Source of the DNA: Niabella agricola
GTDB taxonomy: Bacteria > Bacteroidota > Bacteroidia > Chitinophagales > Chitinophagaceae
DNA: 64,000 nt
Direction of reading: 5' to 3'
Assembly: GCF_021538615.1 (NCBI RefSeq)
Contig: NZ_JAJHIZ010000002.1
Location: forward strand, 620,001 to 684,000
The first letter of the stretch is position 1. The number at the start of each line of letters is the position of its first letter. Position numbers and translations under genes: made by a program. The notes below the pieces were generated by a model. That model made no database searches, had not been told where the DNA came from, and worked only from the letters and a program-made list of their open reading frames with translations. Shown here one piece after another: positions 25,924 to 34,513 of this stretch.

Positions 25924-27603
25924 ATGGAGCAAAATCGTTATGATGCAATTGTGATTGGTTCCGGTATCAGCGGCGGATGGGCGGCTAAGGAACTGTGCGA
26001 AAAAGGGCTGAAGGTATTGTTGCTGGAACGTGGTAAAGATGTAAAACATATAACCGACTATGTACATGCAGGGAAGGCCCCCTGGGAATTTGAACATCGT
26101 GGCGATATGACATGGGCGCAGAAAAAACAGTACCCCAACCGCATTCGTGGCTTTGGCCCCAGCGAAATCAATCTTGATTGGTGGGCCAATGATGCAGAAA
26201 CGCCTTACACCGAAACCAAACAGTTCAACTGGTTCCGGGGATACCAGGTAGGAGGCCGTTCTTTATTATGGGGTAAGCAGACCTATCGGTGGAGCGACAT
26301 TGATTACGAAGCCAACGCCAAGGACGGAATTGCTGTTGATTGGCCGGTACGCTATCATGAAATTGCTCCCTGGTACGATCATGTAGAACGCTTTATTGGT
26401 GTGAGCGGCAGTATTGAAAATCTTCCGCAATTGCCGGACGGGCAGTTTCTGCCGCCGATGGAAATGAATATTGTTGAAAAAGACATTGCGGCCCGTATCA
26501 AACAGGCGTATCAGGATCAGCGCCGCATGATCATCGGTCGCTGCGCCCATCTTACAGAAGCGCTGCCGGGGCGTAATAAGTGCCAGTACCGCAATAAATG
26601 CCACCTCGGATGCCCCTATGGCGGTTATTTCAGCACGCAATCCTCCACGCTTCCGGCCGCCATGAAAACAGGTAATCTTACACTGCGGCCCTGGAGCATT
26701 GTGACCCGGATCCTTTATGATAAAGACGAAAAACGGGCAACGGGAGTGGAGGTGCTGGATGCCGAAACCAATAAAACTTATGAATACAAAGCAAAGATCG
26801 TTTTCCTGAATGCTTCCACGCTGAATAGTACCTGGGTATTGCTGCACTCGGCTACGGATGTGTGGCCTGGTGGCCTGGGCAGCAGCAGCGGGGAGCTGGG
26901 ACATAACCTTATGGATCATCACCTGGGCTCCGGTGCAGGCGGCCGTGTAGAGGGGTATGAAGATAAATATACCTATGGCCGCCGGCCCAACGGCGTGTAT
27001 ATTCCCCGCTACCGCAACCTGAACGATGAAAAGCGGGATTATATCCGGGGGTTTGGTTACCAGGGTGGCGCCGGCCGCGGAAGGGGTACCCGGGCAGCTG
27101 AAGAAATAGCGGTGGGCGTTGCTTTGAAGGAAGCGCTAACCGAACCCGGCAACTGGAACGTATGGATTGGCGGCTTTGGTGAAGTATTGCCTTATCACGA
27201 CAACGTAGTAACATTGGATAAGAGCCGGAAAGATAAGTGGGGATTGAATGTATTGGCGATCGATTCGGAATTAAAAGAGAACGAAAGAAAGATGCGGAAG
27301 GAAATTGTAAGCGATGGGAAGGAAATGCTGGAAAAGGCTGGTATAAAAGACGTGTATGGTTTTGATAACGATGGCATTATGGGGCAGGGCATCCATGAAA
27401 TGGGCACTGCGCGTATGGGACACGATCCCAAAACCTCCGTACTGAATAAATGGAACCAGGTATGGGATGCACCCAATGTATTTGTAACCGACGGATCGTT
27501 TATGACCTCTGCGGGCTGCGTAAATCCCTCACTTACCTATATGGCATTTACGGCGCGGGCGGTAGCGCACGCGGTGGATGAATTAAAGAAACAGAACCTT
27601 TGA
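25924..27603 (+). CDS. GMC-family oxidoreductase
   Basis: 559 residues. N-terminal Rossmann FAD site DAIVIGSGISGGWAAKEL, the GMC mark GGRSLLWGKQTYRWS (about residues 109-123), a four-Cys stretch KCQYRNKCHLGCPYGG, and the C-terminal GMC catalytic region GIHEMGTARMGHDP (His) and TDGSFMTSAGCVNPSLTYMA. This is the sugar/polyol dehydrogenase branch common in Bacteroidota, using FAD and passing electrons to another carrier. No twin-arginine signal is seen and no gluconate-dehydrogenase gamma subunit is adjacent. It is a single-gene unit preceded by the palindromic operator at 25811. Confidence 0.88.
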   Translation: MEQNRYDAIVIGSGISGGWAAKELCEKGLKVLLLERGKDVKHITDYVHAGKAPWEFEHRGDMTWAQKKQYPNRIRGFGPSEINLDWWANDAETPYTETKQFNWFRGYQVGGRSLLWGKQTYRWSDIDYEANAKDGIAVDWPVRYHEIAPWYDHVERFIGVSGSIENLPQLPDGQFLPPMEMNIVEKDIAARIKQAYQDQRRMIIGRCAHLTEALPGRNKCQYRNKCHLGCPYGGYFSTQSSTLPAAMKTGNLTLRPWSIVTRILYDKDEKRATGVEVLDAETNKTYEYKAKIVFLNASTLNSTWVLLHSATDVWPGGLGSSSGELGHNLMDHHLGSGAGGRVEGYEDKYTYGRRPNGVYIPRYRNLNDEKRDYIRGFGYQGGAGRGRGTRAAEEIAVGVALKEALTEPGNWNVWIGGFGEVLPYHDNVVTLDKSRKDKWGLNVLAIDSELKENERKMRKEIVSDGKEMLEKAGIKDVYGFDNDGIMGQGIHEMGTARMGHDPKTSVLNKWNQVWDAPNVFVTDGSFMTSAGCVNPSLTYMAFTARAVAHAVDELKKQNL

Positions 27604-27801
27604 GCGTTTATAGTGCCTCCCGGTCTGCATCTGATGGTTTAAAGTAGGACCACGAGTACGTCAAGCCATGAAAAAGTTCGAAATAATACAAGCGCTTCGT
27701 GTGTCTTAGTGTCTTCTTGCTTGTGGCCAACACATCTGCCGTAGCGCCCCTGCTCATTGCGCCGTTGCGTGAAATCGGGCTTAAGGCCTGCGGCAACATG
27801 C

Positions 27802-28239
27802 CTACACCCGCCGGTCATCGGCCTTCCAGTTTTGGATTTGCTGTTTGATCGCATGGGAAGATAATCCTTCTTTCAATGTTTTTTCAATCAGCGGTTGCAA
27901 TTCTTCATCTGAAGCAAACCGCAGTGCAGCAATTTGCGGAAAGGATAACTGCTGTTCCAGCGGATCAAAATTTTTTCCGCTCAATACCAGATACCGGTAC
28001 CGCATTTCCAGGACTACAATCCGGTTCTGCAGGGTTAATGCATAATGCTGGCGCAGCATAAAGGACAGCCATCCGATCAGTAAAACCAGCAGGGCTATAA
28101 AGATCCATACGGCCCTGAACGGCGGATCATTGAAAACCTGGTAAAGAGCCCCGGCCTCCAGTACCAGTATAACCGGGTAAAAGACAAAGTGGTGTGGCGG
28201 GTAGTAGCGTACATGATTACTGAATTGCTGAATGGGCAT
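27802..28239 (-). CDS. DUF6526-type two-span membrane protein
   Basis: 145 residues. Two hydrophobic helices (about residues 17-35 and 43-60), then a soluble helical C-terminal half (ALTLQNRIVVLEMRYRYLVLSG, described by ends; FPQIAALRFASDEEL). The overall pattern (N-terminal HVRYYPPHHF, RLRYL-like helix, IAALRFASDEEL) matches DUF6526. Function unknown. Single gene; the 200-bp spacer to the GMC gene holds only a degraded TTAGTGTCTTCTTGC-type repeat word. Confidence 0.72.
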   Translation of the reverse strand: MPIQQFSNHVRYYPPHHFVFYPVILVLEAGALYQVFNDPPFRAVWIFIALLVLLIGWLSFMLRQHYALTLQNRIVVLEMRYRYLVLSGKNFDPLEQQLSFPQIAALRFASDEELQPLIEKTLKEGLSSHAIKQQIQNWKADDRRV

Positions 28240-28318
28240 AAACGAATTTTGCTGTTAAGATAACGGAAATTATACCGTAACCACAAAAATGCGGGGAAAT
28301 AAAAATTTAACATTCCGG

Positions 28319-28377
28319 TTTTGATTTTGTAAAAAACTTATCTCTATCTTTGTTCTGTAATAAAAATAATTACAGAA
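28319..28377 (+). promoter_or_regulatory. promoter and autoregulatory operator of the Rrf2 gene
   Basis: TTTTG ending at 28323, a 21-bp spacer and TATCTTTG at 28345-28352 fit the Bacteroidota -33/-7 promoter. Directly after the -7 box lies an inverted repeat TTCTGTAAT-N7-ATTACAGAA (28353-28377) that runs into the start codon, a position that would block transcription when bound. Confidence 0.6.
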
Positions 28378-28781
28378 TGATCAATGGGCGTTTTGCAACG
28401 GTAATCCATATTCTGACATTGCTGGGCAGGGAAGAAGGAGAAGTGGCTTCCTCCTATATTGCGGGCAGCATTAATATTAACCCGGTATTGGTGCGGAAGG
28501 AGATCAGCGCATTAAGGGATGCAGGATTTGTGGTAACACAGGAGGGGAAGAACGGCGGAAGCCGGCTGGCCATGTCGCCTTCGAAGATCCGTCTTTCTGA
28601 TCTTTATAAAGTAGTGTATCAGGAGGGGCTGTTTGCACATTCCAAGAACCTGCCCAACCAGCATTGTGCCGTAGGCCGGCGCATCAGCAGCATTATGGAT
28701 GATCTTAATGCAGAGGCAGAACAGGCCCTGCTAAAAAAGCTGCACTCCATTACCATCCGGGATCTGCTGGACAAGGTATAA
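28377..28781 (+). CDS. Rrf2 family transcriptional regulator (YwnA-like)
   Basis: 134 residues, winged helix: INGRFATVIHILTLL, SYIAGSININPVLVRKEIS (recognition region), GFVVTQEGKNGGSRLAM (wing). Only one Cys is present (NQHCAVG), so the three-Cys iron-sulfur cluster of IscR/NsrR is absent; it resembles the YwnA type, where a single Cys or other redox input may be sensed. It has a self-overlapping operator and a similar site before the next gene, so it probably controls both. The start at 28377 fits the family. Confidence 0.88.
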   Translation: MINGRFATVIHILTLLGREEGEVASSYIAGSININPVLVRKEISALRDAGFVVTQEGKNGGSRLAMSPSKIRLSDLYKVVYQEGLFAHSKNLPNQHCAVGRRISSIMDDLNAEAEQALLKKLHSITIRDLLDKV

Positions 28782-28796
28782 TTTTTTTAATCTAAA

Positions 28797-28817
28797 CTGT
28801 AATAAAAAATAATACAT
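28797..28817 (+). promoter_or_regulatory. second Rrf2-type operator
   Basis: CTGTAATAAAAAATAATACA is nearly the same as the operator of the Rrf2 gene (CTGTAATAAAAATAATTACAG). It lies about 25 bp before the ATG of the NAD(P)-binding protein. Confidence 0.5.
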
Positions 28818-28840
28818 TTAATAAATAAAAACAACAGCGC

Positions 28841-29491
28841 ATGAAAATCGTTATTATCGGGGCTACCGGATTTGTGGGTAGCGCTATTTTAAAAGAAGCC
28901 GCTCAGCGGGGACATACGGTTACAGCGTTGGCGCGTAATACGTCAACCATCAGCAACACCGGGGGACCGGTGAAAACAATCGACATCGATGTAGCAAATG
29001 AAACAGCACTGGCAGCGGCGATCCGGGGAAATGACGTGGTAATCAGTGCTTTTAATGCCGGGTGGACGAATCCCAACCTGTATAACGATTATCTTTCGGG
29101 GGCACAGCATATTGAAGCGGCCGTTGCCGCCTCAGGCGTGAAACGCCTGATCGTAATCGGCGGTGCCGGCAGCCTGGAGATTGATGGCACGCAACTGGTG
29201 GACGGTCCGGATTTCCCCGAAGCATATAGGGCCGGCGCAAAGGGCGCCAGGGACTACCTGACACAGCTGAGAGCGAATAAGCAGCTGGATTGGACCTTCT
29301 TCAGCCCGGCAATCGAAATGAATCCGGGTATTACCACTGGTCGTACCGGCCATTACCGGTTGGGTACTGATGCTCCGGTTTTTGACGCAAACGGAAGAAG
29401 CTCCCTGTCTGTTGAGGATGTTGCAGTGGTGATACTCGATGAAGCGGAAAAGCCGGCCCATACCCACCAGCGGTTTACTGCTGGGTATTGA
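28841..29491 (+). CDS. NAD(P)-binding oxidoreductase, atypical SDR (YwnB-like)
   Basis: 216 residues. Rossmann start KIVIIGATGFVGSAILKEA (GATGFVG), then NDVVISAFNAG, KRLIVIGGAGSLEIDG and a C-terminal TAGY. This is the NmrA/NAD(P)H-binding family without a normal SDR YxxxK pair. Such genes commonly sit beside Rrf2 YwnA-like regulators, as here (59-bp gap, shared operator). Possibly part of a response to electrophiles or redox stress; the substrate is unknown. Confidence 0.85.
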   Translation: MKIVIIGATGFVGSAILKEAAQRGHTVTALARNTSTISNTGGPVKTIDIDVANETALAAAIRGNDVVISAFNAGWTNPNLYNDYLSGAQHIEAAVAASGVKRLIVIGGAGSLEIDGTQLVDGPDFPEAYRAGAKGARDYLTQLRANKQLDWTFFSPAIEMNPGITTGRTGHYRLGTDAPVFDANGRSSLSVEDVAVVILDEAEKPAHTHQRFTAGY

Positions 29492-29521
29492 TCCGGAAAC
29501 GCAGGAATACGTAATGCCGGA

Positions 29522-29651
29522 GGCTGTCTCAAAAATCCGTCATTTCGAGCGTAATGTAGTGAAGCCGAGAAATACATAATTTCCAGGCAATGAGATATCT
29601 CCGTTTCGCTTCGCCTCAGTCGAAATGACGGTTTCGGACTTTGAGACAGCC
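29522..29651. mobile_element. 130-bp MITE-like palindromic element
   Basis: Terminal inverted repeats of 12 bp, GGCTGTCTCAAA (29522-29533) and TTTGAGACAGCC (29640-29651). Inside is a second perfect 12-bp inverted pair, CCGTCATTTCGA (29537-29548) and TCGAAATGACGG (29620-29631). No coding capacity and no clear target duplication. The layout is that of non-autonomous, hairpin-forming elements dispersed in many Bacteroidota genomes. It sits between the oxidoreductase stop and the TPR protein start. Confidence 0.75.
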
Positions 29652-29715
29652 ACCTTTAGTTTGATGAACCCGCTCCATATAGCCGGGAGTTGTAACTTTG
29701 AAAGAAATGCCGGCA

Positions 29716-30789
29716 ATGAAGCAATGCTTATTATTAGCGGGAATGTTAAGCAGCGGAATTGGGCTGTACGCGCAGGACTCTGTTCGGGTAAAAAACCTTA
29801 TCATGGAAGGTATCCGCTTACATGACCAGAAACAATATGCAGCAGCCATCAAAAAATATGATACAGTGCTGAATATCGATCCTGTTAACCTGGTGGCGCA
29901 GTATGAGAAATCCTATTCGCTGATGGCCTCAAAAAATTATAAGGAAGCAATGCTGTTAAGCCAGGCCATTATTGAGCATAAAAATGCGGAGCCGGGGATG
30001 ATCGGCAATGCATACAGTACCTGGGGCGCTGCACTGGATGAGGTTGGTGATCATAAGGGGGCACTGAAAATATATGACGAGGGCATCAGGAAACTGCCGG
30101 ATTTCAATATGCTCAATTATAATAAAGCGGTTACTTATTTCCGGATGAATGAAATGGAGCAGGGGATCGGCGAATTAAAGCAGTCGTTGCTCAAAAACCC
30201 ACACCATCCGGCCTCCCATTTTATACTCGGGCAAATCATGTACCACCGGAAGCATAAAATTGCTGCGCTGATGCCTTTTTTAGCATACCTCTTATATGAT
30301 AACAAAAGCAAACGCGCGGAAGCGGCGCTGACCAATGTACGTGCCATTATTGAGGGTGATGAAAAGAAGCCGGATTCCGGGAAGCATACCGTTGAGCTCG
30401 ACGTTCTGATACGAGCAGGACGGAAGCGGGTAACAGCAGATGACGACTTCAGTTCCATGGAACTGCTTCAGGAACTGGGTGCAGCATCGGCCATGACCGA
30501 AACAAAAGATATGCTTCCGGCCGACCGGTTTGCGTACCTGCTAAAGCAGGCAATCAGGAGATTGGCAGAAGCAAAGGGGCATACCGGTTTTTACGGAACC
30601 TTTTATATGCCATTTTTCACCGGCATGCACCGGAAGGGGCTTACGGAAAGTTTTGCTCATTTGATTTTCTTCCCTTCAGGAAATGTGATGAACGAAGTGT
30701 GGATCCAGGACCACCGGGAACAAATGGAACAGCTGGGCGCATGGACGCAGGCCTATCAATGGCCGGTAATGAAGACAAGGATGCCTTAA
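29716..30789 (+). CDS. secreted tetratricopeptide-repeat protein
   Basis: 357 residues from ATG 29716, which begins a clean signal peptide (MKQCLLLAGMLSSGIGLYAQ); in-frame starts a few codons upstream are possible. Residues about 30-210 form TPR helices: AAAIKKYDTVLNIDPVNLVAQYEK (ends given), AYSTWGAALDEVGDHKGALKIYDEGI and HPASHFILGQIMY. The C-terminal 140 residues are an unrecognised domain with FYGTFYMPFFTGMHRKG. Probably periplasmic and a protein-binding scaffold. Single gene. Confidence 0.85.
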   Translation: MKQCLLLAGMLSSGIGLYAQDSVRVKNLIMEGIRLHDQKQYAAAIKKYDTVLNIDPVNLVAQYEKSYSLMASKNYKEAMLLSQAIIEHKNAEPGMIGNAYSTWGAALDEVGDHKGALKIYDEGIRKLPDFNMLNYNKAVTYFRMNEMEQGIGELKQSLLKNPHHPASHFILGQIMYHRKHKIAALMPFLAYLLYDNKSKRAEAALTNVRAIIEGDEKKPDSGKHTVELDVLIRAGRKRVTADDDFSSMELLQELGAASAMTETKDMLPADRFAYLLKQAIRRLAEAKGHTGFYGTFYMPFFTGMHRKGLTESFAHLIFFPSGNVMNEVWIQDHREQMEQLGAWTQAYQWPVMKTRMP

Positions 30790-30859
30790 GGAGTTGTTTC
30801 GGGCTTGAGGACGTTGGCTCCAGGGGTATCTGCTTTACACTCGATAATCCGTTGGTTAT

Positions 30860-31110
30860 TCGGATTTCAGACATCAGAAACCAGATTTCAGAGATCAGAC
30901 ATTCAGGCATCAGATTTCAGAGATCAGATATTGGATAGAGGTCGGTTTTGGCTACCCGTTTCTGTTATATCCTGTTTCCTCGAATACCGGCCGGGAGAAA
31001 ATCACCGGGCTGTAATGGCATTTTCGCTTCCACAGCCGACATTTTGTTGCTATTTGTTATTTGCCATTTGCTATTTATTATTTCAAATTCCCAAATGCAC
31101 AGGTTTCGCA
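30860..31110. repeat. low-complexity ATCAGA and ATTTGC word stretches
   Basis: The 370-bp spacer before thyA contains about 70 bp of ATCAGA/TTCAGA words (30865-30935) and about 55 bp of TATTTG/CATTTG words (31045-31105). No gene seen. The first set matches the in-frame insert in the GT9 gene. Confidence 0.6.
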
Positions 31111-31162
31111 CGGACCCCACAGCAGATTTCCGGGATGGCGTTAGAATGATTATCTTGCAGTC

Positions 31163-31975
31163 ATGCAGCAATACTTAGATTTATTACAACATATTCTGAA
31201 TGAAGGCGTTGAGAAGACCGATCGCACGGGTACAGGTACCATCTCCACCTTTGGGTATCAAATGCGTTTTGATCTTCAGCGGGGCTTCCCGATGGTGACC
31301 ACGAAAAAATTGCATTTGAAAAGCATTATATATGAATTGCTTTGGTTTTTAAAAGGTGATACGAATATTGGTTATCTCAAAGAACATGGAGTCCGCATTT
31401 GGGATGAATGGGCCGATGAGAACGGCGACCTGGGGCCGGTATATGGCAAGCAATGGCGGAGCTGGGAAGGAAAAGATGGCAAAGTGGTGGACCAGATTAC
31501 CGACCTGATCCGGCAGATCAAAACGAACCCGGATAGCCGCCGTCTGATCGTTAGTGCCTGGAATGTTGGGGAGCTTTCAGAAATGGCGCTGATGCCCTGT
31601 CATACTTTATTCCAGTTTTATGTGGCGGCGCCAAAGGCGGGCGGAAAACCGCGGCTCAGTTGCCAGCTTTACCAGCGCTCGGCCGACGTATTCCTGGGCG
31701 TGCCCTTTAATATTGCATCCTATGCCCTCCTTACCCTCATGATTGCACAGGTATGTGACCTGGAACCCGGTGAATTCATACATAGCTTCGGGGATGTGCA
31801 TATTTATAACAACCACCTGGAACAGGTAAAACTGCAATTAACACGCACTCCTTACCCCTTACCGCAAATGAAGATCAACCCGGAGATAAAGGACATTTAT
31901 GGTTTTTCGTTTGAAGATTTTGAATTGATCAATTACCAGGCACATCCCGGTATTAAGGGAGCGGTAGCGGTCTGA
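31163..31975 (+). CDS. thyA: thymidylate synthase
   Basis: 270 residues. It converts dUMP and methylene-THF to dTMP and dihydrofolate in the cytosol. Signatures: [19 protein letters not shown] (folate/phosphate loop), Cys146 in [12 protein letters not shown] (nucleophile), [25 protein letters not shown] (dUMP Arg-Ser site, described by ends SCQLYQRS and NIASYALL) and the end [10 protein letters not shown]. folA lies 450 bp downstream on the same strand, with a broken four-helix-bundle gene between them. Confidence 0.97.
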   Translation: MQQYLDLLQHILNEGVEKTDRTGTGTISTFGYQMRFDLQRGFPMVTTKKLHLKSIIYELLWFLKGDTNIGYLKEHGVRIWDEWADENGDLGPVYGKQWRSWEGKDGKVVDQITDLIRQIKTNPDSRRLIVSAWNVGELSEMALMPCHTLFQFYVAAPKAGGKPRLSCQLYQRSADVFLGVPFNIASYALLTLMIAQVCDLEPGEFIHSFGDVHIYNNHLEQVKLQLTRTPYPLPQMKINPEIKDIYGFSFEDFELINYQAHPGIKGAVAV

Positions 31976-32019
31976 ATAATAAATCTAAAATTATAAATAT
32001 TGAATGTAGAAGGTAACCC

Positions 32020-32386
32020 ATGGAGAACGCTCGAAAATTTGATCTGGAAGATCGATTGGTTAATTTTGCGATTCTCGCGCTGAATGTCTGTGACATTTTG
32101 CGCCTACAAAAGCCGTAAATAATCTTGAGCATCAGTTGTCAAAAAGCAGTACTGCTCCGGCATTGATGTACGGAGAAGTTCAGGCGGCCGAATCGCAAGC
32201 CGATTTTATTCATAAAATGAAATGTGCATTGAAAGAATTACGTGAAACAAAGATTAATCTCAGAATTATTAATGAAAAACCCGTTGTTGAACATCCATCG
32301 GTTGCACAGCGCTGCAGGAATGTAACGAATTAATTGCGATTTTTGCTGCCAGTGTATCTACCGCTCAAAAGAACCGGGCACGATAG
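32020..32386 (+). pseudogene. decayed four-helix-bundle (S23/IVS-type) gene
   Basis: From ATG 32020 the frame reads MENARKFDLEDRLVNFAILA, then shifts near 32098-32103 to the frame holding APTKAVNNLEHQLSKSSTAPALMYGEVQAAESQADFIHKMKCALKELRET (given in part), then shifts again near 32309-32312 to LQECNELIAIFAASVSTAQKN, ending at TAG 32384-32386. Joined, these give the normal length (about 120) and the hallmark YGEaQAAESrADFIHKM segment of the PF05635 family (23S rRNA intervening-sequence protein). Both breaks equal one lost base. It lies between thyA and folA. A 9-bp inverted repeat flanks it (AATGTAGAA at 32003, TTCTACATT at 32413). Confidence 0.8.
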
Positions 32387-32425
32387 TTTTATATTTTTAA
32401 TTGGATATTTAATATTCTACATTTT

Positions 32426-32917
32426 ATGATTATCTCTTTAGTAGCCGCTGCATCCAACAACAATGTCATTGGTAAAGACAACAAACTCCTGTGGTCCCTG
32501 CCCAATGATATGAAACATTTTAAAAATGTAACCTGGGGCATGCCCGTGGTAATGGGGCGGAAGACCTTCGAATCTTTTAAGCAGCCCCTGGCGGGCCGGA
32601 AGAATATTGTACTCAGTACGAATAAAAACCTGAAGATCGATAATGCCATCGTAGCCCGCAGCATGCAGGACGTGGAGTTGCTGGTAAAAGAAATGGATGT
32701 AAAGGAGCTGATGGTGATCGGGGGGGGAGAGATCTACAAATTATACCTGCCCAAGGCCAATCGTATTTACCTTACGCGGGTGGATACAGCCCTTGAGGGA
32801 GATGCCTTTTTCCCCGTGTTTGACCAGAATGAGTGGACTCTGAAAAGCAAACAGGCGTACCAGGCCGATGAAAAACATTTATTTGATTATACATTTGAGC
32901 TTTGGGAACGCAATTGA
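32426..32917 (+). CDS. folA: dihydrofolate reductase
   Basis: 163 residues. Reduces dihydrofolate to tetrahydrofolate with NADPH, recycling the product of thyA. Motifs: SLVAAASNNNVIGKDNKLLWSLPNDMKHFK (active-site Trp and Asp in the LWSLPNDM part), MGRKTFESF, MVIGGGEIYKLYLP and a C-terminal HLFDYTFELWERN. Same strand and metabolic link as thyA; probably a separate transcript because of the 450-bp gap. Confidence 0.96.
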   Translation: MIISLVAAASNNNVIGKDNKLLWSLPNDMKHFKNVTWGMPVVMGRKTFESFKQPLAGRKNIVLSTNKNLKIDNAIVARSMQDVELLVKEMDVKELMVIGGGEIYKLYLPKANRIYLTRVDTALEGDAFFPVFDQNEWTLKSKQAYQADEKHLFDYTFELWERN

Positions 32918-33054
32918 ATATAAAAGATCCAATGATCAAAATCCAATGACCAACGTAAAATTTAAAGTTCCGCTGTTTAATGAACGTTCCGGTGCGTCCG
33001 GGGGAACAGCCTGAGTTTACATTTTACATTTAAAATTCTGCATCCTACATTTCC

Positions 33055-33855
33055 ATGGTATATTCTCCCTTAATTGCCGCATCGAAATATTTCAGGTATT
33101 ATATCCATGCTTCCAACAGCAAGGGGCACGGCATGCATTCTCCGTTCGTGTTTGAATTTATCACCAAAGTGATGAATGATTTTACCCCGTACCCCGAGTA
33201 CGACCGGATCGAAACCCTCCGGAAGACATTGCTCAGTGATCCCTCCGTAATTACGGTGGAAGATATGGGCGCGGGATCTGCAAAAACACGAACCAACACC
33301 CGGAAGATCGCCTCCATCGCAAAAAATGCCGCCAAGCCGGCAAAATACGGGCAATTGATGTACCGGATGGTCCGTCATTACGGCGCAAAGCGGATCCTGG
33401 AGCTGGGTACTTCCCTGGGGATCACGAGTGCTTACCTGGCGGCCGCCGATGCTGAGGCCCGGGTGATCACGCTGGAAGGAGCGCCGGCGGTAGCACAAAA
33501 GGCACGTGAAAATTTTGCGGCATTGGGACTAAAGAATATCGAGCTGGTAGAAGGAAATTTTGATAACACATTGCCGGCTGTCCTGGATCAGCTGTCAAAA
33601 ATTGATCTTGTATTCATCGATGGCAACCACCGCCAGGAGCCTACCGAACGTTATTTCCGGCAGCTATTGCCTTATATACACAACGACACCCTGCTGGTAT
33701 TTGACGATATTCACTGGAGCCGGGAAATGGAGGCGGCCTGGAAGCACATAGTGGCACAGGATATCGTAGCCTGTGATATCGATCTGTTCTATATCGGCAT
33801 TATTAGTTTCCGCAAAGAATTTAAAGAAAAACAGGCGTTCACGGTCCGGTTTTAG
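33055..33855 (+). CDS. class I SAM-dependent methyltransferase (O-methyltransferase-like)
   Basis: 266 residues. N-terminal family part (GHGMHSPFVFEFITKVM), then a Rossmann methyltransferase core: ILELGTSLGITSAYLA (SAM site), VITLEGAPAVAQKA (ribose acid), IDLVFIDGNHRQEPT and LLVFDDIHWSREME. Resembles catechol-type O-methyltransferases but without the usual metal ligand pattern confirmed. Substrate unknown. Its stop overlaps that of the convergent channel gene by 4 bp. The spacer before it (32918-33054) is made of low-complexity ATTT/CCAATG words. Confidence 0.85.
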   Translation: MVYSPLIAASKYFRYYIHASNSKGHGMHSPFVFEFITKVMNDFTPYPEYDRIETLRKTLLSDPSVITVEDMGAGSAKTRTNTRKIASIAKNAAKPAKYGQLMYRMVRHYGAKRILELGTSLGITSAYLAAADAEARVITLEGAPAVAQKARENFAALGLKNIELVEGNFDNTLPAVLDQLSKIDLVFIDGNHRQEPTERYFRQLLPYIHNDTLLVFDDIHWSREMEAAWKHIVAQDIVACDIDLFYIGIISFRKEFKEKQAFTVRF

Positions 33856-34442
33856 AGCTCGTGATCATCGGCATAAAACTTTTCAATCCGTTTATCAGGA
33901 ATAAACCAGATAATTGCTACAATGGTATACAGGGCGATACTGAGCCAGGTTGAAATAAAACTGGCCCCAATACCCGCCAGGTACAGGATCCCTGAAAATT
34001 TTCCTTTGGCATCGGAACCTACAGCCTGTGAAAGCCTACAATCCGGCCCGCCGGCCTTTATCAGTTCTTTCTGAAGAATCAGGTAGGCCACGGCTGCCAT
34101 GGCCAGCACAATACCATATACCGCAACGGGCAACGGCTCCATATAATTTTTATCCATCCATGCCGTTGTAAACGGAAAGAGCGATAACCAGAACAACAGG
34201 TTCAGGTTTTTCCACAACACGGCTCCGTTTATTTTATCGGCCAGGTGGAACATATGGTGATGATTGTTCCAGTAAATGCCTACATAAATAAAGCTTAATA
34301 CATAACTCAGGAAGGTAGGCAGTAACTCCAGCAGCGATTTGAGGGTATGCCCGTCTTCCGGAGGCCGCAGCTCCAGTACCATTATAGTAATGATGATCGC
34401 CAGTACGCCATCGCTAAACGCTTCAAGTCTTGATTTGGTCAT
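33852..34442 (-). CDS. TMEM175-like (DUF1211) membrane protein
   Basis: 196 residues from ATG 34442 (MTKSRLEAFSDGVLAIIITIMVLEL). The FSDGVLAI motif in helix 1 is the filter-forming signature of bacterial TMEM175 potassium channels; about six hydrophobic helices follow. Proposed role is a K+ leak channel in the inner membrane, active as a tetramer. Upstream of it lies the terminator of tpx, so it has its own promoter in about 70 bp or is read through. Confidence 0.85.
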   Translation of the reverse strand: MTKSRLEAFSDGVLAIIITIMVLELRPPEDGHTLKSLLELLPTFLSYVLSFIYVGIYWNNHHHMFHLADKINGAVLWKNLNLLFWLSLFPFTTAWMDKNYMEPLPVAVYGIVLAMAAVAYLILQKELIKAGGPDCRLSQAVGSDAKGKFSGILYLAGIGASFISTWLSIALYTIVAIIWFIPDKRIEKFYADDHEL

Positions 34443-34451
34443 AGATATCAA

Positions 34452-34492
34452 ATAAAAAAGGTGTATAAATATAAACAGAATTTATACACCTT
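34452..34492 (-). terminator. intrinsic terminator of tpx
   Basis: Perfect 13-bp arms AAGGTGTATAAAT (34458-34470) and ATTTATACACCTT (34480-34492) with a 9-base loop, followed on the minus strand by TTTTTTATT. It lies 21 bp after the tpx stop. On the plus strand an A/T tail follows too, so it could be bidirectional. Confidence 0.85.
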
Positions 34493-34513
34493 GAAATTTT
34501 TTACAAAACCGGC

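Noticed and set aside
26266..26922. A 218-codon open frame opposite the GMC oxidoreductase
   Set aside because: Antisense shadow of a motif-complete GMC gene.
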